16,532 bases of DNA from Actinomycetota bacterium (GCA_013812265.1 JACCTQ010000085.1:1-16532); one strand, 5' to 3'. Positions 5,832-15,103 are shown, counted from the stretch's first letter. Notes: generated by a model from the sequence alone, not told the origin. Numbers and translations are program-made.

Positions 5832-6284
5832 GTGGGCGTCGGCCGGGTGGGTCGCCCGCACGGCCTTGCGGGCGCGTTCGTAGTCGACGGCGCGTCGAGC
5901 GATGCCGAGCGCTTCGCCGTGGGCGCGGATCTCTTCGCGGCCGGCGCAAACGTCCGTGTGGTCGAGTCGAAGCAGGCGGGTGGACGCCGCGTGATCCGGC
6001 TCGACCGGGTGGTCGAGCGGGGCGCAGAGCTCGAAGTGTCCCGCGATCAGCTGCCGCCGCCCGAGGCCGATTCGTACTACGTGTTCCAGCTCGTCGGTCT
6101 CGAGGCGGTCGAGGAAGGTGGGCGCCCGCTCGGTCGGGTCGTCGATGTCGCTCCCGGCGTCGCGAACGACGTGCTGGAGCTCGACTCGGGCCTCCAGCTG
6201 CCCCTCGTGGAAGCCTGCGTGACGCAGGTCGAGCTTAATGCGGGGCGAATCACAATCGCGACCGGGTTCGCCGAGCCCGGGTAA
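5832..6284 (+). CDS. rimM: Ribosome maturation factor RimM
   Basis: RimM binds S19 and the 30S head to help late maturation of 16S rRNA. The N-terminal VGRVGRPHGLAGAF (about 2-16) is the RimM signature. The C-terminal PRC barrel is seen in DSYYVFQLVGLEAVEEGG (80-97), GRVVDV, and ANDVLELDSGLQLPLVEACV (111-130). The 150-aa length is slightly short but normal for actinobacteria. The GTG at 5832, 10 nt after khpA, is chosen because the family homology starts there; the open frame extends further upstream but only as a shadow of khpA. The ribosome binding site is weak. A TAA stop is 15 nt before trmD. Confidence 0.93.
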   Translation: MGVGRVGRPHGLAGAFVVDGASSDAERFAVGADLFAAGANVRVVESKQAGGRRVIRLDRVVERGAELEVSRDQLPPPEADSYYVFQLVGLEAVEEGGRPLGRVVDVAPGVANDVLELDSGLQLPLVEACVTQVELNAGRITIATGFAEPG

Positions 6285-6299
6285 CCTCCGAAACCGCCC

Positions 6300-6992
6300 T
6301 TGCAGCTCGACGTCTTCACCCTCGTTCCCCACGCCTTCGCCTGGATCACCGAGCAGCGGCCCGTGGCCGCCGTGCTCGGGAACGCCCTCGAGCTCAGGCT
6401 CTTCAACCTGCGTGATAGCACGCCGCTTCGCTCGGGTGAGGTGGACGCCGAGCCTTACGGCGGAGGGGCGGGAATGCTGCTCCGCGTCGACGTGGTCGCG
6501 GCGGCGCTCGAGGCGGCCTACGGGGGTGTGCCCGACCACCGAGTGGTAGCCCTCTCGCCCCAGGGACGACAGCTGGATCAGGCGATCGTGGAGGAGCTCG
6601 CGGCGGAGGCCCGGCTCACGCTTCTGTCCGCCCGCTTCGAGGGTTTCGACGAGCGCATCGTGACCCACCTGGCGTCGGACGCGATCTCCATCGGCCCGTA
6701 CGTCCTATCGGGCGGCGAGCTGCCGGCAATGGTCATGCTGGACGCGATCGCCCGGCGGCTGCCCGGCGCGCTCGGGAACGTCGAATCCGGCCGCTTCGAG
6801 ACGTTCTCGGCAGAGCTCGAGGGCGGTGCGGGCTTCCCGCAGTACACCCGCCCCCCCGAGTTTCGCGGCTGGATGGTCCCGGACGTGCTGCTCTCCGGAG
6901 ATCACGCCCGCATCGACCACTGGCGGCGCGAGCAGAGCCGGCGGCGAGCTCGCCCCTCGCGGCTCACCGCGGCGCCCGGAGGGCCGTCATGA
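6300..6992 (+). CDS. trmD: tRNA (guanine-N1)-methyltransferase TrmD
   Basis: SPOUT-class enzyme that makes m1G37 next to the anticodon using S-adenosylmethionine, preventing +1 frameshifts. Visible: DVFTLVPHAF start (4-13), PYGGGAGML (52-60), LSARFEGFDERIV (109-121), the trefoil-knot segment ISIGPYVLSGGELPAMVML (129-147), ARRLPG carrying the conserved Arg (R152), and FPQYTRPPEFRGW (179-191). The residue matching catalytic Asp169 of E. coli TrmD appears to be Glu167 (GRFETFS). The length of 230 aa fits. The start is TTG, the only one giving the MxxDVFTL N-terminus, with no Shine-Dalgarno. Its TGA overlaps the lepB ATG (ATGA). Confidence 0.95.
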   Translation: MQLDVFTLVPHAFAWITEQRPVAAVLGNALELRLFNLRDSTPLRSGEVDAEPYGGGAGMLLRVDVVAAALEAAYGGVPDHRVVALSPQGRQLDQAIVEELAAEARLTLLSARFEGFDERIVTHLASDAISIGPYVLSGGELPAMVMLDAIARRLPGALGNVESGRFETFSAELEGGAGFPQYTRPPEFRGWMVPDVLLSGDHARIDHWRREQSRRRARPSRLTAAPGGPS

Positions 6993-7591
6993 GGAATCCC
7001 GTCGACCGCCTCACACGAGGCCTCCCGAACGGGTGGCGCGTGACCATCGACTGGGTGGTGACGATTGTGGGCGCCGTTGCGATCGTCCTGGCCATCAAGG
7101 CCTGGGTGGTCAATCCCTACCGGATTCCATCGTCGTCCATGGAGCCGACGCTGCACTGCGCGGACGGCGCCGGTTGCCTCGCCGGTTACTCGGACCGGGT
7201 GCTCGCGAACCGTTTCATCTACCGCTTCCGGGAGCCCGAGCGCGGCGAGGTCGTCGTCTTCGAGACGCCCGCACGGGCCCGCGAGCGCTGTGGCGCTGGA
7301 GGCACGTTCGTGAAGCGGATCGTGGGCCTCCCCGGCGACAAGATCTCCGAGCGCGAAGGGGTGATGTACGTCAACGGAAAGCGCCTCAAGGAGCCTTACG
7401 TGGAAGCGGAGCGGCGCGACATCGGCGAGACCGAGACCTGGCCCCGTATCCCACCGGACAACTACTTCATGCTGGGTGACAACCGCAACCAGTCGTGTGA
7501 CTCCCGCAGGTGGGGCCCGGTGCCTAGAGAGAATCTCATCGGGCCTGTCTTCGCCACCTACTGGCCGCCAAAGCGGATCTCCGTTCGCTAG
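6989..7591 (+). CDS. lepB: Signal peptidase I
   Basis: Membrane serine protease that removes signal peptides from exported proteins. One N-terminal membrane segment (about 20-38, VTIVGAVAIVLAIKAWVV) is followed by the catalytic box PSSSMEPTL with nucleophile Ser50, general base Lys109 in FVKRIVGLPGDKI, and box E MLGDNRNQSCDSR (161-173). The 200-aa length is normal for a Gram-positive SPase I. ATG is preceded by GGAGGG at a good distance, and the start overlaps the trmD stop by 4 nt. Functionally it pairs with Ffh upstream: targeting plus cleavage in one cluster. A TAGCAT at the lepB stop might be a weak promoter for rplS. Confidence 0.95.
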   Translation: MRNPVDRLTRGLPNGWRVTIDWVVTIVGAVAIVLAIKAWVVNPYRIPSSSMEPTLHCADGAGCLAGYSDRVLANRFIYRFREPERGEVVVFETPARARERCGAGGTFVKRIVGLPGDKISEREGVMYVNGKRLKEPYVEAERRDIGETETWPRIPPDNYFMLGDNRNQSCDSRRWGPVPRENLIGPVFATYWPPKRISVR

Positions 7592-7622
7592 CATTCCCCG
7601 GCCTTCCGGCGCCGTCCTCGCA

Positions 7623-7970
7623 ATGAGCAAGATCATCGAGTCACTCGAGCAGCGACAGCTGCGGCCCAACCTGCCAAGCTTCAAGGCGGGCGACACGGTC
7701 CGTGTCCATTTCCGCGTGATCGAGGGGCAGCGCCAGAGGATCCAGGTCTTCGAGGGCATCGTGATCAAGCGTCAGGGCCCCGGCGTGCGCGAGACCTTCA
7801 CCGTGCGGAAGCACTCGTTCGGCGTGGGTGTCGAGCGGACGTTTCCCCTCCACTCGCCCAAGATCGACAAGATCGAGGTCATGGCGATCGGGGATGTCAA
7901 CCGGGCGAAGCTGTACTACCTGCGCGGCAAGGTGGGCAAGAAGGCCCGCGTTCGCGAGAAGCAGCGCTAG
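7623..7970 (+). CDS. rplS: Large ribosomal subunit protein bL19
   Basis: L19 sits at the 30S-50S interface. MSKIIESLEQRQLRPNLPSF starts the protein; GDTVRVHFRVIEGQRQRIQV (about 25-44), FEGIVIKRQGPG, ETFTVRKHSFGVGVERTFPL and the end KLYYLRGKVGKKARVRE are all family-typical. The length of 115 aa is normal. The ATG at 7623 is 31 nt after lepB and has no Shine-Dalgarno. The longer open frame upstream is only a lepB shadow. This is the last gene of the ribosomal cluster before a 78-nt gap. Confidence 0.96.
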   Translation: MSKIIESLEQRQLRPNLPSFKAGDTVRVHFRVIEGQRQRIQVFEGIVIKRQGPGVRETFTVRKHSFGVGVERTFPLHSPKIDKIEVMAIGDVNRAKLYYLRGKVGKKARVREKQR

Positions 7971-8036
7971 CCGCCTCCTGCCAATTTCGTTGCACTAACG
8001 GCACGTCCACGTGCGGATCTCGGCCGCCCCGAGCGT

Positions 8037-8042
8037 TATTCT
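8037..8042 (+). promoter_or_regulatory. -10 element of rnhB (leaderless)
   Basis: TATTCT ends exactly 6 nt before the rnhB ATG, in the 78-nt gap after rplS. No Shine-Dalgarno is present. A TTGCAC at 7990-7995 is too far upstream to be its -35. Confidence 0.45.
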
Positions 8043-8048
8043 CGCCCA

Positions 8049-8711
8049 ATGCCAGTCACAACCGGTCAGAAGCTCCTCCGGTTCGATCGCAAGCTGGGCG
8101 CGCGGTTCGTGGCCGGCGCTGACGAGGCGGGCCGCGGTTCCCTCGCCGGACCGCTTGTCGTCGCAGGGGTTCTCCTCGACTATGCCCGCCTCCGCGACCA
8201 GCGGGTGCGCCCGCTCGCGCTCCTGAACGATTCCAAGCAGCTCACGCCGGCGCGGCGGGAGCTGCTGCTTCGCGCCCTGCTGGGTTGCGCGGAGCGGGTC
8301 GTCGTCCGCGTGATACCGCCCTCGGAGATCGATCGCAAAGGTCTTCACCGCTCGAACCTCGCCGGCCTCCGATCCGCTCTGGCCGCGCTCTCTCCGCCCG
8401 CCGAAGCATGCCTCGTCGACGGATTCCGGCTCGGCCCGACCGCGCCGAGGCACACGGCCGTCGTCGACGGAGACGAGAAGAGCGCGGCGATCGCCGCCGC
8501 CTCCGTCGTGGCGAAGGTGGTGCGGGATCGCTACATGCGCCGTGCGGACGCCCTCTACCCGGCATTCGGCTTCTCCTCCCACGTCGGGTACATCACGCCT
8601 GCCCACTCGGCGGCGGTTCGCCGCTGCGGTCCGTCGGAGATTCACCGCCGCTCGTTCCAGGCGCTCTGCTACGAGCCGACCGAGAATGCTGCCGCGTCTT
8701 CGGCGGCGTAA
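8049..8711 (+). CDS. rnhB: Ribonuclease HII
   Basis: RNase HII removes single ribonucleotides misincorporated in DNA and degrades RNA in RNA/DNA hybrids. DEAGRGSLAGP (25-35) gives catalytic D25 and E26; LNDSKQLTP follows at 59-67; D124 lies in CLVDGF and D142 in VVDGDEKSAAIAAASVVAK, a spacing of 18 as in characterised enzymes. The C-terminal HVGYITPAH and HRRSF are conserved. The length of 220 aa is normal. The start ATG has a TATTCT hexamer 6 nt upstream instead of a ribosome binding site. Its 3' end overlaps yraN by 26 nt, the usual actinobacterial neighbour. Confidence 0.96.
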   Translation: MPVTTGQKLLRFDRKLGARFVAGADEAGRGSLAGPLVVAGVLLDYARLRDQRVRPLALLNDSKQLTPARRELLLRALLGCAERVVVRVIPPSEIDRKGLHRSNLAGLRSALAALSPPAEACLVDGFRLGPTAPRHTAVVDGDEKSAAIAAASVVAKVVRDRYMRRADALYPAFGFSSHVGYITPAHSAAVRRCGPSEIHRRSFQALCYEPTENAAASSAA

Positions 8712-9075
8712 GAGCTCGCCGCGCGAACGACCGCGCAGCACGACTGCCATCGGCGCCGCCGCCGAGCGGCAGGCTCGCCGTTTCTACCGGCTTCGGGGGT
8801 ACCGTGTTCTGGCCGCGAATGTTCGTAGCGGCCGGAACGAAGTCGACCTCGTGCTGCGCCGCGGCAGACAGCTCGTGTTCTGTGAGGTGAAGGCAAAGGG
8901 CGGCTCGCGTTTCGGCGATCCACTCGAGATGGTCGATCGGGAGAAGCAGCGGCGCGTGCGCCGTGCGGCTGAGATCTGGCTTGCCTCGCATCCCGAGGCC
9001 GGCGGCCTTCACGTCCGCTTCGACGTGGTGGCTGTTCGTGCGGGCCGGGTGCAGCGGCTGACGGACGCGTTCTGA
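8686..9075 (+). CDS. yraN: YraN/UPF0102 nuclease-fold protein
   Basis: A conserved small protein with a Holliday-junction-resolvase/endonuclease-like fold, usually next to rnhB and comM; its role is not settled. Visible core: IGAAAERQARRFYRLRGYRV (22-41), NEVDLV (E52, D54) and FCEVKAK (E67, K69), which together give the E-D-ExK nuclease pattern, then a helix from about 80. The ATG at 8686, inside rnhB, is the last usable start before the homology begins. It yields 129 aa with a basic N-terminal tail of about 20 residues that relatives often lack. Confidence 0.9.
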   Translation: MLPRLRRRKSSPRERPRSTTAIGAAAERQARRFYRLRGYRVLAANVRSGRNEVDLVLRRGRQLVFCEVKAKGGSRFGDPLEMVDREKQRRVRRAAEIWLASHPEAGGLHVRFDVVAVRAGRVQRLTDAF

Positions 9076-9143
9076 CACTGCCCGGCGGGCGCGCGTAGGA
9101 CTTTCGTTCCAAAACCGGCACAGACCCGCGCGAACCTGGGCGC

Positions 9144-9149
9144 TACGGT
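9144..9149 (+). promoter_or_regulatory. -10-like element of comM (leaderless)
   Basis: TACGGT ends 6 nt before the comM ATG, in the 80-nt gap after yraN. There is no Shine-Dalgarno. The hexamer is a weak match on its own; the support is the shared 6-nt placement with three other genes. Confidence 0.35.
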
Positions 9150-9155
9150 CGGTCC

Positions 9156-10619
9156 ATGCCGCTCGCGCGAGCCGTTACACACACCCTGGTCGGCCTGGAG
9201 CCGCGTCGCGTCGAGGTCGAGGCTCACCTGCAGGATCAAGTGCCTGCGTTCACGATCGTGGGGCTTGTTGATCGTGCGTGCCAGGAAGCCAAGGAGCGAG
9301 TGCGAAGCGGAATCGCGTCCGCGGAGCTCGAGTGGCCCGGACGGCGAATCATCGTCAACCTCGCGCCCGCGGCCTTGCGCAAGGAGGGATCGGCGTTCGA
9401 CTTGCCGATCGCGCTCGCCATCCTCGCTGCGTCACGGCAGATACCCGCCGATGCGCTCGCCTGTCATGCGATGACCGGCGAGCTCGCGCTCGACGGCCGT
9501 CTGCGACCGGTTGGGGGAGTCCTCGCCGTCGCCGAGGGCGCAAGGCAAGCCGGGCTCGCCCGCCTCCTCTGCCCACCGGAGTCGTGCGCGGAAGCGGCGC
9601 TCGCGGGCGTGGAGCCACTACCGATCCGTCACCTGGCCGAGGCCGTCGCCTACCTGCGCGGGGAGCGCGATCCGCCACCTTACGTTCCCGGGAACGGCCA
9701 CCTGCCGGCTCCGCCGGTCCCGGATCTCGCCGACGTCCGTGGCCAGGAGCGCGCCCGGCGGGCGCTCGAGCTCGCGGCGGCGGGCGGACACAACCTCCTG
9801 CTCGCGGGGCCGCCGGGCACCGGAAAAACGATGCTCGCGCGACGCCTTCCGGGAATTCTTCCAACGCTCAGTGACAGCGAGGCGATGGAGGTGACGCGGA
9901 TTCACTCCGTCGCAGGGCTGTTGCACCCCGGCCGACCGCTCATCACGGTGCCGCCGTTTCGAGCTCCGCACCACAGTGCCTCCATGCCGGCCATCGTCGG
10001 CGGCGGCCCCGGGCCGAGGCCGGGGGAGGCGACGCTTGCTCACCGCGGCGTGCTGCTTCTCGACGAGCTCCCCGAGTTCCCGAGGCCCGCGCTCGAGGCG
10101 CTCCGGCAGCCGCTCGAGGATGGCCTCGTGAGCATCGCCCGGGTGAGCGGGCAAGCCATCTTTCCCGCCCGTTTCCAATTGATCGGGACGATGAATCTCT
10201 GCGGGTGCGGCGGGAGGGGCGATCCGGCCGCTGCGTGCTCTTGCTCCCCGCAGCGGCTGGCGAGCTTCCGCGACAAGCTCTCCAAGGCGCTGCTCGACCG
10301 CTTCGATCTCGTGGTCACCGTTCCGAGGCCCCGCGCGAACGAGTTGGCGGCGGGGGCTTCGGAGGCGTCCGGTCCAGTGGCCGAGCGGGTGCAGGCCGCT
10401 CGCCAGCGGCTCGCGGGCGATCCGCCCCGGAGGAAGGAAACGGCGTCCGAGCTGCTCGACCGTGCGGTAGAACGACTTCCCCTCTCCGGTCGCGGCCGGG
10501 CGCGGGTGGCGCGTGTTTCTCGGACGATCGCGGCCCTCGCCGGGAGCGACGAGGTGCTGCCGGAGCACGTGGCCGAAGCGCTCGCGTACCGCTCGCCGCG
10601 GGAGCTGTCGGTCACATGA
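9156..10619 (+). CDS. comM: YifB/ComM family Mg-chelatase-like AAA+ ATPase
   Basis: ComM is a hexameric helicase that promotes branch migration during integration of transforming DNA. An N-terminal Lon-like fold domain spans about 1-165 (FTIVGLVDRACQEAKERVRS; AMTGELALDGRLRPVGG). The AAA+ core has Walker A GPPGTGKT (218-225), PFRAPHHSAS (267-276) and Walker B GVLLLDELPEF (298-308). The typical four-Cys element is TMNLCGCG to ACSCSP (345-365). A C-terminal Mg-chelatase domain follows (SGRGRARVARVSRTIAALAG). The length of 487 aa is normal. Its TGA overlaps the dprA ATG (ATGA), so ComM and DprA are translationally coupled, matching their shared role in transformation. Confidence 0.95.
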   Translation: MPLARAVTHTLVGLEPRRVEVEAHLQDQVPAFTIVGLVDRACQEAKERVRSGIASAELEWPGRRIIVNLAPAALRKEGSAFDLPIALAILAASRQIPADALACHAMTGELALDGRLRPVGGVLAVAEGARQAGLARLLCPPESCAEAALAGVEPLPIRHLAEAVAYLRGERDPPPYVPGNGHLPAPPVPDLADVRGQERARRALELAAAGGHNLLLAGPPGTGKTMLARRLPGILPTLSDSEAMEVTRIHSVAGLLHPGRPLITVPPFRAPHHSASMPAIVGGGPGPRPGEATLAHRGVLLLDELPEFPRPALEALRQPLEDGLVSIARVSGQAIFPARFQLIGTMNLCGCGGRGDPAAACSCSPQRLASFRDKLSKALLDRFDLVVTVPRPRANELAAGASEASGPVAERVQAARQRLAGDPPRRKETASELLDRAVERLPLSGRGRARVARVSRTIAALAGSDEVLPEHVAEALAYRSPRELSVT

Positions 10620-11608
10620 GGGAGCTCGTGCTCGCCGCGTTTGCAGCCGAGGCGTCCGCACACGTCGTCGAGGCACCCCGTGCCACTCGCTTCAGGCGTT
10701 TTGCCGATTGCTTCGACGCGGGCATGTATCTCGCTGCACTGAAGGCAGCAGGGTTCCGCTGGCTGCCGCGATCGGATTCGGCGTTTCCGCCTCTGCTGGC
10801 GGCGATTCACGATCCGCCAGCGGGCTTGTTCCTGCGCGGGGAGGGCGCTCCCGAGCTCCTGGCTCGGGCTTCGGTCGCCATCGTGGGGGCGCGGTCGTGC
10901 TCCTCATACGGCAGCCAGGTCGCTCGCTCGCTCGGTCGCGAGCTGGCCGCGTCGGGCCTCGTCGTCGTCAGCGGGCTTGCGCGGGGGATCGACGGAGAGG
11001 CGCACCGTGGAGCCCTGGAGGCGGGCGGGGCGACCGTCGCCGTGCTTGGATGTGGCGTCGATCGCGATTACCCGGCGATCCACGCATCGCTTGCAGCGAG
11101 CGTCGCCGAAAGCGGCCTGGTGGTGTCGGAGTACGCGCCGGGTGTGGAGCCGGCGCCGTGGCGGTTTCCCGCGCGAAATCGCGTCATCGCCGGGCTCACG
11201 AGTGTCACGGTGGTCGTCGAAGCCAGAGAGCGAAGCGGCGCTCTCATCACCGCGGACCTGGCGCTCGAGGAAGGGCGCGAGGTGTTTGCCGTACCGGGAG
11301 AGATCACCTCGGCGCTCGCCGCGGGGCCTAACCGGCTGCTCCAGCTCGGAGCCTCTCCCGTCACCCGGGCGCAGGACGTCCTTGACGTCTTCGGCATCAG
11401 GCCCGCGGAGGGCCGCTCGGTTTCCCCGGTACTCGGAGACACCGCGCAGCGGGTGCTCGAGCGAGTTCAGGACTCGCCGGCTGCAGCGGACGAGGTCTCG
11501 CGCGCTCTCGCTATTCCGGCCGGCGAGCTCGCGGTCGCACTCTCGGAGCTCGAGCTCGCAGGGCTCATCACCGAGAGCGACGGCGTCTATCGGGGGGTGA
11601 GGCCATGA
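10616..11608 (+). CDS. dprA: DNA processing protein DprA
   Basis: DprA binds incoming single-stranded DNA and loads RecA during natural transformation. Visible: an N-terminal region with FPPLLAAIHDPPAGLFLRG (57-75), then the Rossmann-like core with VAIVGARSCSSYG (87-99), SGLARGIDGEAHRGAL (119-134), VLGCGVDRDYP (143-153), SEYAPG (171-176), FPARNRVIAGL (184-194) and the end AVPGEITS. A C-terminal winged-helix (about 276-326, the DprA_WH region) is present. The length of 330 aa is typical. The ATG at 10616 is chosen by the 4-nt overlap with comM and a GGAG 11 nt upstream; the longer open frame is a comM shadow. Confidence 0.95.
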   Translation: MRELVLAAFAAEASAHVVEAPRATRFRRFADCFDAGMYLAALKAAGFRWLPRSDSAFPPLLAAIHDPPAGLFLRGEGAPELLARASVAIVGARSCSSYGSQVARSLGRELAASGLVVVSGLARGIDGEAHRGALEAGGATVAVLGCGVDRDYPAIHASLAASVAESGLVVSEYAPGVEPAPWRFPARNRVIAGLTSVTVVVEARERSGALITADLALEEGREVFAVPGEITSALAAGPNRLLQLGASPVTRAQDVLDVFGIRPAEGRSVSPVLGDTAQRVLERVQDSPAAADEVSRALAIPAGELAVALSELELAGLITESDGVYRGVRP

Positions 11609-11613
11609 GCGTC

Positions 11614-11619
11614 TAGCAT
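11614..11619 (+). promoter_or_regulatory. -10 element of the FAD oxidoreductase (leaderless)
   Basis: TAGCAT, 5 nt after the dprA stop, ends exactly 6 nt before the GTG start at 11626. No Shine-Dalgarno is seen. It would give this gene its own leaderless transcript, separate from comM-dprA. Confidence 0.45.
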
Positions 11620-11625
11620 CGCGGC

Positions 11626-12753
11626 GTGGCGAGCTCGTACTGGCTGGAGGACGGGCATACGGAGCTTCGCTTCCGAGCGCTCGCCGGGCGCCCGGACGTC
11701 GTCGTCATCGGGGGCGGAGTGACCGGGTGCGCATGTGCTCTTGCCCTGGCCCGCGGGGGCCTCAGCGTCCGGCTCCATGAGGCGCGCCGCGTGGCGAGTG
11801 GCGCGAGCGGCCGGAACGGCGGTTTCGCGCTCCGTGGTGGCGCGGCGCCGTACGATGTGGCCCGCAGCGATCTCGGTGTGGAGCGCGCGAAGCGCCTGTG
11901 GGGCCTATCGGAGCGATTCATCGATCGTCTGGAGGAGCTCGCCGGCGATGCCTTCCGCCGCACTGGCAGCCTGCGGCTGGCGGCCGACGAGGCTGAGCGG
12001 GACGCCCTCCTCGCAGAGCGCGACGCGCTTGCTGCCGACCGCTTCGCCGTCGAGTGGGTCGAGACGCTGGAGCCGCCCCTCGCAGATCACTTCTTCGGCG
12101 CGATCTGCCACCCACGAGACGGCTCCATTCATCCCGCCCGCTGGGTGCGCCGGCTCGCCGTGCTCGCGGCCGGCGAGGGCGTCGAGCTGAGGGAGGAAAG
12201 CCGGGTCGAAAGCCTGTCGGAGCTGGAGGCATCCGAGGTCGTGATCGCAACCGATGGGTACACGCGGGGGCTGCTGCCTGCCCTTGACGCCGCCGTTCGC
12301 CCCACGCGAGGACAGGTTGTTGCGACGGAGCCTCTGTCCACGAGGTTGTTCGATCGGCCGCACTACGCGCGCGGCGGCTACGACTACTGGCAGCAGACGC
12401 CGGACGGTCGCCTCGTGATCGGCGGCTGGCGAGACGCCAGCCTGGAGACTGAGTACACCTCCGAAGAGGCGACGACTCCCGTGATTCAAAGCCGGATCGA
12501 GAGCTTCCTGCGCGACGTGCTCCGCGTGCGGGCGCCCGTGACGCACCGGTGGGCCGGAATCTTCGGCATGACGGCGGATCGCCTGCCGCTTGCGGGGCGG
12601 GTTCCCGGACGGGAGGGCCTCTGGGTCGCGTGCGGGTACTCGGGCCACGGCAACGTGCTCGGCCTCGCCTGCGGCGAGCTGGTCGCCGCCTCCATCCTCG
12701 GCGAGCCGGCCGACGAGCTCGAGGTCTTCGACCCGGGCCGCGCTCTCGGTTAG
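11626..12753 (+). CDS. FAD-dependent oxidoreductase, DAO/OrdL-like
   Basis: A 375-aa flavoenzyme of the D-amino-acid oxidase / glycine oxidase / PuuB-OrdL superfamily, which oxidises amines or amino acids with FAD. The dinucleotide fold VVVIGGGVTGCACALALARGG (residues 25-45) shows GxGxxG; GASGRNGGFALRGG (59-72) is typical of OrdL/PuuB-like enzymes. The C-terminal part contains GGYDYWQQTPDGRLVIGGW and the conserved WAGIFGMTADRLPLAG and CGYSGHGN, which contact FAD. The substrate cannot be read from sequence. The start is GTG with a TAGCAT hexamer 6 nt upstream. Its stop overlaps by 4 nt the stop of the OCD-family gene arriving from the other strand, with no terminator between them. Confidence 0.9.
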   Translation: MASSYWLEDGHTELRFRALAGRPDVVVIGGGVTGCACALALARGGLSVRLHEARRVASGASGRNGGFALRGGAAPYDVARSDLGVERAKRLWGLSERFIDRLEELAGDAFRRTGSLRLAADEAERDALLAERDALAADRFAVEWVETLEPPLADHFFGAICHPRDGSIHPARWVRRLAVLAAGEGVELREESRVESLSELEASEVVIATDGYTRGLLPALDAAVRPTRGQVVATEPLSTRLFDRPHYARGGYDYWQQTPDGRLVIGGWRDASLETEYTSEEATTPVIQSRIESFLRDVLRVRAPVTHRWAGIFGMTADRLPLAGRVPGREGLWVACGYSGHGNVLGLACGELVAASILGEPADELEVFDPGRALG

Positions 12754-13685
12754 ACGGGGAGCCGAGGCAGGTCGACCAGCTCATCCGCGCGCTCGAGTGC
12801 CGCAAGGGCGACGGCGAGATCCTGGATGGCCAGCCCGGTGGAGTCGAAGACCGTGATGTCCTCGACGTGCTCCCGGCCCCCAGCTGCACCGGCCAGGACG
12901 GCTCCCAGCTCGGTCACGTCCTCACGTGCGAGGGCTCCCGCCTTCACGGCGTGGACGAGGTCGCCGTTGTGGCTCGCCTGCTCCCAGTCGTCGCAGAACA
13001 CGCGGCACCGTGCCAGCTCCTCGACCGCGATCTCGGCCTTTCCCGGCCCGTCCGCTCCCATCAGGCTCGCGTGCTGTCCCGGCCGCAGGCTCCCTGCTCC
13101 GAGCACGAGCTCGTGGCCGGGCGTGACCGTAACGATGATGTCCGCGTGGAGCGCCTCCTCGCGTGAGATCGCGCTCGCGCCGAGCTCGGCCGCGACTGAG
13201 CGGGCACGCTCGGCGTCGACGTCGTAGATCCCCACCTCCCGCCCGCGCGCCAGGAAGGTGCGGGCCGCAGCCCGGCCGTTCACGCCCGCTCCGAAGACGG
13301 CCGCCGTCCGGGCACCGGGCCGCGCGAGCGTCTCGGCCGCGAGCACGGCCGCCGCTCCCGTCCTGAGTGCGGTCACGGACCCCGCGTCGAGCGCGGCTCG
13401 GAGGAGGCCGTTCGAGGCATCGGAGAGCAGGACGAGGCCCGTGACGGTTGGAAGGCCGCGCGACGGGTTTCCCGGAAAGGACGTCACCCATTTGAGCAAA
13501 GCGTGGCCGCCGCCCAGCGCCGGCATGGCACGAAAGTCGCCGGCCGGATAGGCCGGGACGTACACCTTTGGCGGCATCGTCCAGTCGCCGTTCGAGTAGG
13601 CGATGAAGGCGTGCCGAACGGCCTCGACCGCACGCTGCGGCGAGACGGCCGCCTCCACGTGGCGCGAGGTGAAGAACGGGATCAC
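12750..13685 (-). CDS. Ornithine cyclodeaminase / mu-crystallin / alanine dehydrogenase family protein
   Basis: NAD(P)-dependent enzyme of the OCD/mu-crystallin family, whose members include ornithine cyclodeaminases, archaeal-type alanine dehydrogenases and ketimine or imino acid reductases. The dinucleotide site AVFGAGVNGRAAARTF (129-144) follows a substrate domain with LKWV (64-67), VTGLVLLSDASNGLLRA (81-97) and the conserved ALRTGAAA (106-113). HNGDLVHAVKAG (239-250) and FDSTGLAIQDLA (280-291) are also typical. The length of 311 aa fits. The exact substrate is unknown. The GTG start is 23 nt after pntB in the same direction, so it probably belongs to the pnt operon; GGAG lies 9 nt upstream of GTG. 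Its TAA overlaps the stop of the convergent FAD oxidoreductase. Confidence 0.88.
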   Translation of the reverse strand: MIPFFTSRHVEAAVSPQRAVEAVRHAFIAYSNGDWTMPPKVYVPAYPAGDFRAMPALGGGHALLKWVTSFPGNPSRGLPTVTGLVLLSDASNGLLRAALDAGSVTALRTGAAAVLAAETLARPGARTAAVFGAGVNGRAAARTFLARGREVGIYDVDAERARSVAAELGASAISREEALHADIIVTVTPGHELVLGAGSLRPGQHASLMGADGPGKAEIAVEELARCRVFCDDWEQASHNGDLVHAVKAGALAREDVTELGAVLAGAAGGREHVEDITVFDSTGLAIQDLAVALAALERADELVDLPRLPV

Positions 13686-13708
13686 GAACGAGTGCTCCGC
13701 CCGCGGCT

Positions 13709-15099
<1,391 letters not shown>

Positions 15100-15103
<4 letters not shown>

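Noticed and set aside
5763..6668. 301-codon minus-strand frame opposite rimM and trmD
   Set aside because: Shadow of two well-supported genes, with no recognisable domain.
7589..7594. TAGCAT as a leaderless promoter for rplS
   Set aside because: It matches the TANNNT pattern, but the ATG is 28 nt away rather than 6, and it is formed by the lepB stop codon. It may still be a weak ordinary promoter.
10205..10615. N-terminal extension of DprA to 467 aa
   Set aside because: It lies wholly within comM in another frame and is Arg/Gly-rich shadow sequence; the ATGA overlap gives the expected DprA length.
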